This document shows positions 1 through 5,263 of a DNA stretch of 6,226 bases, in pieces. How positions within the stretch are numbered: position 1 is the first letter of the stretch; each line of letters starts with the position of its first letter. A program made the translations under genes and the position numbers. Source of the DNA: an uncultured Burkholderiales bacterium. GTDB lineage: Bacteria; Pseudomonadota; Gammaproteobacteria; Burkholderiales; Thiobacillaceae. Location of the stretch: the NCBI GenBank assembly GCA_937925755.1, contig CALAMX010000015.1, positions 1 to 6,226 of the forward strand, read 5' to 3'. A model generated the notes under the pieces. That model had not been told where the DNA came from, searched no databases, and was given only the letters and a program-made list of their open reading frames with translations.

Positions 1-134
1 GGGAGCTCGGCCGGTTTGACCTTGGGCGCCGCCCCCCCGAACCAGCTCCCCACCGTACTGCATCCCACCATGGACAGCAGGCTGGCAAAAAGGGCCAGGC
101 GCCGCAAGCAGCGGCGATCGGTTAGGACGTTCAT
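1..134 (-). CDS. bamB: Outer-membrane assembly lipoprotein BamB, N-terminal part (gene runs off the window)
   Basis: BamB is the beta-propeller lipoprotein of the BAM complex, which inserts beta-barrel proteins into the outer membrane. Only 44 codons are visible, and the gene continues past position 1. The start is ATG at 134-132. It is preceded by GAGG (143-140) at a 5-nt spacing, and this Shine-Dalgarno overlaps the yfgM stop codon. The peptide has an arginine-rich n-region (R7, R8, R11, R12), a hydrophobic stretch LALFASLLSMVG and a lipobox ending at Cys25 (M22-V23-G24-C25). Methionine at -3 is slightly off consensus. Ser26 follows the cysteine, so there is no Asp inner-membrane retention signal, as expected for an outer-membrane lipoprotein. 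The next residues, a W-F pair and then PKVKPAELP, match the usual start of mature BamB. The propeller is not visible, so the call rests on this N-terminus plus its place directly after yfgM, the normal proteobacterial order. Confidence 0.88.
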   Translation of the reverse strand, partial: MNVLTDRRCLRRLALFASLLSMVGCSTVGSWFGGAAPKVKPAEL

Positions 135-141
135 GCCGGCC

Positions 142-771
142 TCACCCCCCGAGCGCATCCAGCTTGATCTCCACGAGGGGTCTGAGGGCGCTGTTTGCGT
201 CCATGGCCTTGAGGGCCTCCTGGTAGGCCGCACGTGCCTCCTGCGGCTTGCCCTGCTCGATGAGCACGTCGCCCTTGAGATTGGCATAAAGGGCTTTGTA
301 GGTAGCAGCATGCGCCTCGTTGAGCAGAGCTAGAGCGCCGGCATAATCCTGACCTTCCATAAGGACAGCGGCGAGTCGCAAGCGCGCCAGGTCGCGCAGA
401 CTGGCGTCGCGTACCCGCTCCAGGGCAAAACGGTACTGCGCCTGCGCGCTCTTGAGGTCGCCGGCATCGAAATTGACCCGGCCGGCGAGCCAGGCCGCCG
501 GCGCAGCATAGGCGCTGCGCGGATAGTTTTCCATGATCTGGCCGGTGATATCCTTCACCGCCTTCGCATCGTTCATGATCGCTGCCTCGATAGCGCGATC
601 GAACAATTGCGAGGCCTCGACTGCCTGGCGTTGGGTCCAGGTCTGCCAACCGCGCCAGCCGGCCACGGTGAGGAGGAAGACGACAAGGGCGGCGACCACC
701 CACTTACCGTTGTGCTTCCACCACGCCTTGAGTTCGTCGAGTTTTTCTTGCTCTTCCAGGTCGAGTGCCAT
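142..771 (-). CDS. yfgM: YfgM-like membrane-anchored TPR protein (periplasmic chaperone network / ancillary SecYEG factor)
   Basis: The product is 209 residues, the usual length for the YfgM family. An acidic cytoplasmic N-terminus (MALDLEEQEKLDELKAWWK) is followed by one transmembrane helix at about residues 24-39. A helical, alanine-rich tetratricopeptide-like domain then fills the rest and should lie in the periplasm. In E. coli, YfgM associates with the SecYEG translocon and PpiD and helps hand over exported proteins. That role is family knowledge and is not visible here. The start at 771 is chosen because AGGA (781-778) sits 6 nt upstream and the family N-terminus fits. An ATG at 777 would destroy that spacing. 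The Shine-Dalgarno overlaps the TAG stop of hisS, leaving an 8-nt gap, and bamB follows 7 nt downstream, so hisS-yfgM-bamB is very probably co-transcribed. Sequence conservation in this family is low, so the fold and context carry the call. Confidence 0.87.
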   Translation of the reverse strand: MALDLEEQEKLDELKAWWKHNGKWVVAALVVFLLTVAGWRGWQTWTQRQAVEASQLFDRAIEAAIMNDAKAVKDITGQIMENYPRSAYAAPAAWLAGRVNFDAGDLKSAQAQYRFALERVRDASLRDLARLRLAAVLMEGQDYAGALALLNEAHAATYKALYANLKGDVLIEQGKPQEARAAYQEALKAMDANSALRPLVEIKLDALGG

Positions 772-779
772 GTGCATTC

Positions 780-2069
780 CTAGGGTTGGGAGTGGCGGCA
801 TGGGCGGGATGCCTTGAGCAGCTCGGCCGCACGCTCGATGCCGATGCGCTGCTGCTCGCCGGCCTGCCGCAGGGGTTTGAGGCTCAATTCTCCAGCCGCC
901 GCCTCGTCCTCGCCGATGATAACGGCATAGCGTGCGCGGCTGGCATCGGCCTTCTTCATCTGCGCCTTGAAGCTGCCGCCACCGCCATGCAATACGACGT
1001 TCAAGCCCGCATCGCGCAGGCGCTCTCCAATCTCGAGGGCGAAACGGGTGGCGGCTGCCCCGACATGCACGATATAGGCGTCGGCCGGCGTCTCTTCGGT
1101 ACCCCAGCCAGTGTCTGCCAGCAACGCCAGCAGACGCTCGACGCCCAGGGCGAAACCGCAGGCCGGCGCGGGGCGGCCGCCGAGCTGCTCGACCAGGGTG
1201 TCATAACGGCCGCCGGCACAGACCGTGCCTTGGGCGCCCAGACGGTCGGTCACCCATTCGAACACGGTATCGTTGTAGTAGTCCAGTCCCCGCACGAGCC
1301 TGGGGTTGACGCGATAAGGGATACCGGCGTCGGCAAGCCCCTGGCAAACCGTATCGAAATGCATGCGCGCCGGGGTATCGAGTTCATCCAGCAAACGGGG
1401 AGCCTCAGCGACCAATGCCTGCATCGCCGGGTTCTTGCTGTCGAGGATACGCAGGGGGTTGCTGTAGAGGCGGCGCTGTGCGTCCTCGTCGAGGGCATTG
1501 CGATTGGCCTCGAAGTAGGCGATCAGCTTGGCCCGGTAGCGGGCGCGCGCTTCGGCTCCCCCCAAGGTGTTGATCTCTAAGTGAATCGCGTCCGCCAGAC
1601 CGAGCTCACGCCACAACCGCGCGGTCATGAGCAGGTGTTCGATGTCCAGCTCGGCACCGGCGAAGCCGATGGCCTCCACCCCCACCTGGTGGAACTGGCG
1701 ATAACGCCCCTTCTGGGGCCGTTCGTGGCGAAACATCGGACCCATGTACCACAGCCGTTTGCCCCCGTCGAACAACAGGTTGTGTTCGATGGCGGCACGC
1801 ACGCAACTGGCTGTACCCTCGGGTCGTAAGGTCAGACTCTCACCGTTGAGCGCGTCGATGAAGGTGTACATCTCCTTCTCGACGATATCGGTGACCTCGC
1901 CGATGGCGCGTTGGAACAAACCGGTGTGTTCCAGGATGGGCGTGCGGATCTCGCGGTAACCGTAGGCGGTAAGCCAGGCGCGCACATGGGCCTCGAGGCG
2001 TACCCAGTGCGCGGTCTCGCCTGGGAGGATGTCGTTCATGCCGCGCACGGCGCGGATGCCGGTCGTCAT
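780..2069 (-). CDS. hisS: Histidyl-tRNA synthetase (HisRS)
   Basis: This cytoplasmic class II aminoacyl-tRNA synthetase attaches histidine to tRNA-His using ATP. From the chosen start it has 429 residues, against 424 in E. coli. It opens with the family signature RGMNDILPGE (residues 9-18). Visible motifs are TLRPEGTA (80-87), motif 2 FRHERPQKGRYRQFHQ (113-128) with its ATP-binding arginines, the histidine-specific LVRGLDYYN (258-266, with Arg260 at the place of E. coli Arg259), CAGGRYD (284-290) and motif 3 GFALGVERL (305-313). The anticodon-binding domain covers about residues 330-420. The start is uncertain. ATG at 2069 gives exactly the same N-terminal length as the E. coli protein. ATG at 2078 overlaps the hisA stop (TGATG) and would add three residues. 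Neither has a clear Shine-Dalgarno, so translation is probably coupled to hisA. yfgM follows 8 nt downstream. Confidence 0.97.
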   Translation of the reverse strand: MTTGIRAVRGMNDILPGETAHWVRLEAHVRAWLTAYGYREIRTPILEHTGLFQRAIGEVTDIVEKEMYTFIDALNGESLTLRPEGTASCVRAAIEHNLLFDGGKRLWYMGPMFRHERPQKGRYRQFHQVGVEAIGFAGAELDIEHLLMTARLWRELGLADAIHLEINTLGGAEARARYRAKLIAYFEANRNALDEDAQRRLYSNPLRILDSKNPAMQALVAEAPRLLDELDTPARMHFDTVCQGLADAGIPYRVNPRLVRGLDYYNDTVFEWVTDRLGAQGTVCAGGRYDTLVEQLGGRPAPACGFALGVERLLALLADTGWGTEETPADAYIVHVGAAATRFALEIGERLRDAGLNVVLHGGGGSFKAQMKKADASRARYAVIIGEDEAAAGELSLKPLRQAGEQQRIGIERAAELLKASRPCRHSQP

Positions 2070-2077
2070 CGGAGGCA

Positions 2078-2821
2078 TCAGTCGGCGCAAAGCTCGTCGG
2101 CCAGGCGTTGGGCCTCGGCGAAATCGAGCGTACCTTCGTAAATGGCGCGGCCCGTGATGGCGCCGATGATCCCCTCGTCGGCCACGGCGCACAGCCGACG
2201 CACATCCTCCAAGTTGGTGATCCCCCCGCTGGCGATGACCGGGATGGTCAGCGCCCGCGCCAGCTTCACGGTGGCCTCGATGTTGACGCCGCTCATCATA
2301 CCGTCGCGGCTGATATCGGTGTAGATCACCGCCTCCACGCCATAGTCCTGGAACTTTTGCGCCAAGTCGATCACCTCGTGATGGGTCACCTTGGACCAGC
2401 CTTCTACGGCCACGCGTCCGTCCTTTGCGTCGAGGCCGACGATGATGTGGCCGGGGAAGGCGTTACAGGCATCGTGCAGAAAGCCGGGGTTTTTCACTGC
2501 GGCACTGCCAATGATGACATAGGTGATGCCGTCGTCGAGGTAGCGTTCGATGGTGTCGAGATCGCGGATGCCACCGCCCAGTTGCACCGGGATCTCATCG
2601 CCGACCTCGGCGATGATGGCCTGGATGGCTGCCTCGTTGACCGGCTTGCCGGCAAAGGCGCCGTTCAGATCGACCAGATGCAGCCGGCGCGCACCAGCGT
2701 CGAGCCAACGGCGCGCCATCGCCGCCGGGTCTTCGGAGAACACCGTGGCGGTGGCCATTTCCCCCTGTTTGAGGCGCACACAATGACCGTCCTTGAGATC
2801 GATGGCAGGGATGATGAGCAT
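2078..2821 (-). CDS. hisA: ProFAR isomerase (HisA), fourth step of histidine biosynthesis
   Basis: HisA opens the ribose ring of ProFAR by an Amadori rearrangement to give PRFAR, the substrate of the HisH-HisF synthase. The 247 residues match the family length and form a (beta/alpha)8 barrel with the usual internal half-barrel duplication. The catalytic aspartates are visible: Asp8 in PAIDLKDG, and Asp131 in IIVGLDAKDG. So are the phosphate-binding glycine loops LGGGIRD (81-87), IIGSAAV (103-109), ASGGI (197-201) and the late IIGAITGRAIY segment. YTDISRDGMMSG (167-178) is the HisA-specific strand 6 and separates it from HisF. The ATG at 2821 fits the canonical N-terminus MLIIPAIDL. It has no recognisable Shine-Dalgarno and lies at the foot of a short inverted repeat. 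The gene is 31 nt downstream of hisH, and its stop overlaps a possible hisS start by one base. hisF, the usual next gene, is not present. Confidence 0.97.
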   Translation of the reverse strand: MLIIPAIDLKDGHCVRLKQGEMATATVFSEDPAAMARRWLDAGARRLHLVDLNGAFAGKPVNEAAIQAIIAEVGDEIPVQLGGGIRDLDTIERYLDDGITYVIIGSAAVKNPGFLHDACNAFPGHIIVGLDAKDGRVAVEGWSKVTHHEVIDLAQKFQDYGVEAVIYTDISRDGMMSGVNIEATVKLARALTIPVIASGGITNLEDVRRLCAVADEGIIGAITGRAIYEGTLDFAEAQRLADELCAD

Positions 2822-2841
2822 GATTCGGGCGTGCAGAATCA
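2821..2841 (-). other. Short inverted repeat abutting the hisA start codon
   Basis: In the 31-nt hisH-hisA gap, TGATTC (2841-2836) pairs with GAATCA (2826-2821) around a 9-nt loop. The last base of the 3' arm is the A of the hisA ATG. A 6-bp stem with only two G-C pairs is weak, so it may not fold stably. If it does form, it would sit over the region where the ribosome must bind, in a gap that shows no Shine-Dalgarno. Confidence 0.35.
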
Positions 2842-2852
2842 GAAGTCAGGGA

Positions 2853-3500
2853 TCAGTCACTCTTGCCGTCCCAGCGGACGAAGTTGGCGAGCAGTTGCAG
2901 GCCGTCGCGGGCGCTCTTCTCCGGGTGGAACTGGACGGCGAAGATATTGGCACGGGCGCAGGCGCAAACGAATTCCTGCGGATAGGCAGCATAGCCCACG
3001 GCAAGCGTGGGGTCACGCGGCACCACGTAATAGCTGTGCACGAAATAGAAGCGCGCCCCATCGACGATGCCTTGCCAAAGCGGGTGTGCAACCTGGCGGA
3101 CGTTGTTCCAACCCATGTGCGGCACCTTGAGCCGCTGGCCCGAAGCATCGCGCAGCTCCTCGGCGAAGCGCACCACCCGCCCCGGCAAGACCCCCAGACA
3201 GGCAGTCGGCCCCTCGTCGCTCGCCTCGAACAGGACCTGCAGGCCCATGCAGATGCCGAGAAAGGGCTTCTCGCGCGCCGCCTCGAGGATGGCCTCGCGC
3301 AGGCCCAGGGCGTTGATCTCGGCCATGCAGTCGGGCGCGGCACCTTGACCGGGGAAGACTACGCGTGCGGCGCGCTGAATGGTGTCAGGGTTGCCTGTGA
3401 CGACTACCCGTGCCCCAGGCGCGACGTGTTCCAGTGCCTTGGCCACCGAATGCAGGTTGCCCATCCCGTAATCGATGACGGCGATGTCGGGTGCGCTCAC
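2853..3500 (-). CDS. hisH: Imidazole glycerol phosphate synthase, glutaminase subunit HisH
   Basis: HisH is the class I glutamine amidotransferase half of imidazole glycerol phosphate synthase. It releases ammonia from glutamine and channels it into the HisF barrel, where PRFAR becomes imidazole glycerol phosphate and AICAR. The 215 residues fit the family. The triad is complete: Cys84 in the nucleophile elbow GICMGLQ (82-88), then His192 and Glu194 in QFHPEKS. The N-terminal IDYGMGNLHS (9-18) and the oxyanion-loop sequence PGQGAAPDCM (50-59) are characteristic. The start codon is GTG at 3500-3498 and overlaps the hisB stop by four bases (GTGA). A strong Shine-Dalgarno, AGGGG with a 5-nt spacing, lies inside the last hisB codons. 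Its obligate partner HisF is not encoded in this window and must come from another locus. Confidence 0.97.
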   Translation of the reverse strand: MSAPDIAVIDYGMGNLHSVAKALEHVAPGARVVVTGNPDTIQRAARVVFPGQGAAPDCMAEINALGLREAILEAAREKPFLGICMGLQVLFEASDEGPTACLGVLPGRVVRFAEELRDASGQRLKVPHMGWNNVRQVAHPLWQGIVDGARFYFVHSYYVVPRDPTLAVGYAAYPQEFVCACARANIFAVQFHPEKSARDGLQLLANFVRWDGKSD

Positions 3501-4093
3501 AGGCTCCCCTTGGTCGAGGGCACCGCCGTCCCCAACCGCGGCTCTGGCTCCAGGGCCATGCGCAAAGCGCGGCCAAAGGCCTTGAACACGGTCTCGGCCT
3601 GGTGGTGTGCGTTGAGCCCGCGCAGGTTGTCGATGTGCAGGGTCATCCCGGCGTGGTTGACGAAGCCCTGGAAGAATTCACGGATCAGATCCACATCGAA
3701 GTCCCCGACCCTTGCACGGGTGAAGTTGACGTGAAACTCCAGCCCCGGCCGCCCCGAGAAATCGACCACGACGCGAGAAAGGGCCTCGTCCAGCGGCACG
3801 TAGGCATGTCCATAGCGGCGTATGCCTTGCTTATCACCCGCTGCTTGGCGCACGGCCTGGCCCAGGGTAATGCCGACGTCCTCCACGGTGTGGTGGGCGT
3901 CGATGTGCAGGTCGCCGCGCGCCTCGATCTCCAGATCGATCAGGCCATGGCGGGCCACCTGGTCAAGCATGTGTTCGAGAAAGGGCACGCCGATCGCGAA
4001 CCGGCCCTTACCACTGCCGTCGAGATCGAGTTGGACCCTGACCTGGGTCTCCAGGGTATTGCGGCTTACCGCCGCTTTACGGGGAGAAGTCAT
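3497..4093 (-). CDS. hisB: Imidazoleglycerol-phosphate dehydratase (monofunctional HisB)
   Basis: This enzyme dehydrates imidazole glycerol phosphate to imidazole acetol phosphate, the sixth step of histidine biosynthesis. The 198 residues form only the dehydratase domain, with no N-terminal HAD phosphatase domain like that of the bifunctional E. coli protein. The metal-binding repeats of the family are both present: DAHHTVED (65-72, with His67, His68 and Glu71) and NAHHQAETVFK (161-171, with His163, His164 and Glu167). FLEHMLDQ (38-45) with His41 and the N-terminal RNTLET (11-16) are also typical. In its family the enzyme assembles as a manganese-containing 24-mer. The ATG at 4093 overlaps the hisC stop by four bases (ATGA), and the gene overlaps hisH by four more, so the three cistrons should be translationally coupled. 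Only a weak GGAA lies upstream. The histidinol-phosphate phosphatase must be a separate gene elsewhere. Confidence 0.97.
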   Translation of the reverse strand: MTSPRKAAVSRNTLETQVRVQLDLDGSGKGRFAIGVPFLEHMLDQVARHGLIDLEIEARGDLHIDAHHTVEDVGITLGQAVRQAAGDKQGIRRYGHAYVPLDEALSRVVVDFSGRPGLEFHVNFTRARVGDFDVDLIREFFQGFVNHAGMTLHIDNLRGLNAHHQAETVFKAFGRALRMALEPEPRLGTAVPSTKGSL

Positions 4094-5166
4094 GCGTGTA
4101 ATTCCAATTCGGCTTCGAGGGCTGCGAGGAGGCGCGCGTTGTCCTCGGGCGTGCCCACCGTCACCCGCAGACAGTCGGATAACAAGGGGTGGGTTCCAGC
4201 GAGGTTCTTGACCAGCACACCACGTCGCTTCAATCCTTCGAACACCTCGCTCGCCGCAGGCAGGCGCACGAGCAGGAAATTGGCCCGACTGTCATACACG
4301 CGAACACCAGGCAGCGCGCCAAGCGCAGCAGCCAGGTGCCCGCGCTCGGCCACGATGCGGCCGGCCTGCGCCTCAAGCACGTGCAGGTGCTCCAGGACAT
4401 AGGTCGCGGCGCGCTGGGTCAGGACGTTGACATTATAAGGCAGGCGCAGCTTGTCGAACTCATCGATCCACTCGGGGCGGCCGACGAGGTAGCCCAGACG
4501 CAAGCCGGCAAGGCCCAGCTTGGACAGCGTGCGCATGACCAGCAGATTGTCGTAATGCAAGACGGCCTCGAGGAAAGACAGCCCATCGGCGAAGGCATGA
4601 TAGGCCTCGTCCACGACGACAAGCCCCGGTGCGGCGCGGATGACACGATCCATTACCGCGGCGTCAAAGGCGTTGCCGGTCGGGTTGTTGGGATAGGCGA
4701 GGAAGATCAAGGCCGGCTGGTTTGCCGCGATCGCTTCGAGCAGGGCCGCCTCGTCCAACGCGAAGTCGGGCGTGAGCGGCACGCCGACGTAGCGCATGCC
4801 GGTGAACTCGGCAATGAGTCGGTACATGACGAAGGAGGGTTCCACCGACAGCAGCACCGCCCCCGGCCGCGCAAGGGCGAGGGCGAGGATCTGGATCAGC
4901 TCGTCGGAACCATTGCCCAGCATGAGCGCAAGCCCATCCGGTATGGCAAAGACCCGCCTTAGCGCCGCGCGCAAAGCCCCGGCCTGTGGGTCTGGATAAC
5001 GGTTGATGGGCACCTCGGCGAGCAACGCACCCAGCTCAGAGGCCATCTGCGCAGGGAGGCGGTAAGGGTTCTCCATCGCGTCGAGCTTGACCATGCCGCG
5101 CGCATCCGCGACGTGGTAGGCAGCCAGGCGCAGGATCTCGGGGCGGACGAGCTGCTCGGGTGACAT
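4090..5166 (-). CDS. hisC: Histidinol-phosphate aminotransferase (HisC)
   Basis: HisC is a PLP enzyme of the aminotransferase class I/II fold that converts imidazole acetol phosphate and glutamate to histidinol phosphate and 2-oxoglutarate. From ATG 5166 it has 358 residues, typical for HisC. Visible are the substrate-recognising LDAMENPY (28-35) and NRYPDP (55-60), the cofactor phosphate loop GNGSDELI (84-91), YPNNPTG (158-164), VDEAYHAFA (185-193) with Asp186 for the pyridine nitrogen, the Schiff-base lysine Lys216 in RTLSKLGLAGLRLG, and a C-terminal LRVTVGT with Arg334 for the carboxylate. An open frame continues upstream to 5466, but those codons run antiparallel through ispG in the wrong frame, so the start is placed at the family N-terminus. 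No Shine-Dalgarno is visible. A pyrimidine tract lies 24-44 nt upstream. It is the first gene of the his block, 97 nt after ispG. Confidence 0.97.
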   Translation of the reverse strand: MSPEQLVRPEILRLAAYHVADARGMVKLDAMENPYRLPAQMASELGALLAEVPINRYPDPQAGALRAALRRVFAIPDGLALMLGNGSDELIQILALALARPGAVLLSVEPSFVMYRLIAEFTGMRYVGVPLTPDFALDEAALLEAIAANQPALIFLAYPNNPTGNAFDAAVMDRVIRAAPGLVVVDEAYHAFADGLSFLEAVLHYDNLLVMRTLSKLGLAGLRLGYLVGRPEWIDEFDKLRLPYNVNVLTQRAATYVLEHLHVLEAQAGRIVAERGHLAAALGALPGVRVYDSRANFLLVRLPAASEVFEGLKRRGVLVKNLAGTHPLLSDCLRVTVGTPEDNARLLAALEAELELHA

Positions 5167-5190
5167 GGATGATGGGTAGAGAAGCGCTGC

Positions 5191-5210
5191 GAGAAAAAAG
5201 AGAAAAAAGA
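5191..5210 (-). repeat. Tandem 9-nt pyrimidine repeat upstream of hisC
   Basis: On the coding strand the 9-nt unit TCTTTTTTC occurs twice in perfect tandem (5210-5202 and 5201-5193), followed by the first two bases of a third copy. The whole 20-nt stretch contains only C and T, including two runs of six T, and stands out sharply from the GC-rich surroundings. It ends 24 nt before the hisC start codon. A U-rich leader of this sort can be bound by ribosomal protein S1 or cause polymerase pausing or slippage. Which applies, if any, is inference. Confidence 0.75.
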
Positions 5211-5229
5211 TGTGAGTGACCGTCAAGGG

Positions 5230-5256
5230 CGAGTCGGCGGGATGCAACCGACCTCG
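5230..5256 (-). other. Imperfect stem-loop between ispG and hisC
   Basis: The arms 5256-5248 and 5237-5230 form eight base pairs (CGA then GTCGG against CCGAC then TCG) with one bulged base at 5253 and a 10-nt loop. It begins 7 nt after the ispG stop. A U-rich stretch follows only about 20 nt later, which is too far for a standard intrinsic terminator. It may protect the ispG mRNA 3' end, act as a weak or Rho-assisted stop, or be chance in GC-rich DNA. Confidence 0.35.
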
Positions 5257-5263
5257 ACCGTAC

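Larger units (their letters stand above)
5167..5263 (-). other. ispG-hisC intergenic spacer (97 nt), the only sizeable gap in the window
   Basis: This spacer separates the ispG stop from the hisC start. Read on the coding strand it holds, in order, an imperfect stem-loop (5256-5230), a TTGACG hexamer (5226-5221) and a 20-nt pure pyrimidine tract (5210-5191). The last 24 nt before the ATG have no Shine-Dalgarno. TTGACG resembles a sigma-70 -35 box, but the hexamer 17 nt further on (TCTCTT, 5203-5198) is a poor -10, so a promoter is possible but not convincing. No histidine-codon run typical of a his leader peptide occurs here. The spacer could hold a separate his promoter or simply join the two genes in one transcript. 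The sequence does not decide between these. Confidence 0.5.

Noticed and set aside
2070..2192. hisS starting at ATG 2192, 41 codons before the chosen start
   Set aside because: The extra residues are arginine-rich, match nothing in HisRS and would overlap most of the hisA 3' end. The family N-terminus fits 2069 or 2078.
2108..3130. Long plus-strand open frame of 340 codons opposite hisA and hisH
   Set aside because: It has no recognisable family features and lies wholly opposite two well-identified genes. Long antisense frames are expected in GC-rich coding DNA. The same applies to the plus-strand frames at 765-1580, 2793-3734, 3491-4402 and 4189-4962.
5198..5226. Sigma-70 promoter made of TTGACG and a hexamer 17 nt downstream
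   Set aside because: The downstream hexamer TCTCTT matches the -10 consensus at only three of six positions and falls in the pyrimidine repeat. I keep it as a possibility inside the spacer entry, not as a promoter call.
5167..5263. Histidine attenuator or leader peptide before hisC
   Set aside because: There is no run of CAC/CAT codons in a short open frame and no terminator/antiterminator pair. The single stem-loop is not followed closely by a U-run.
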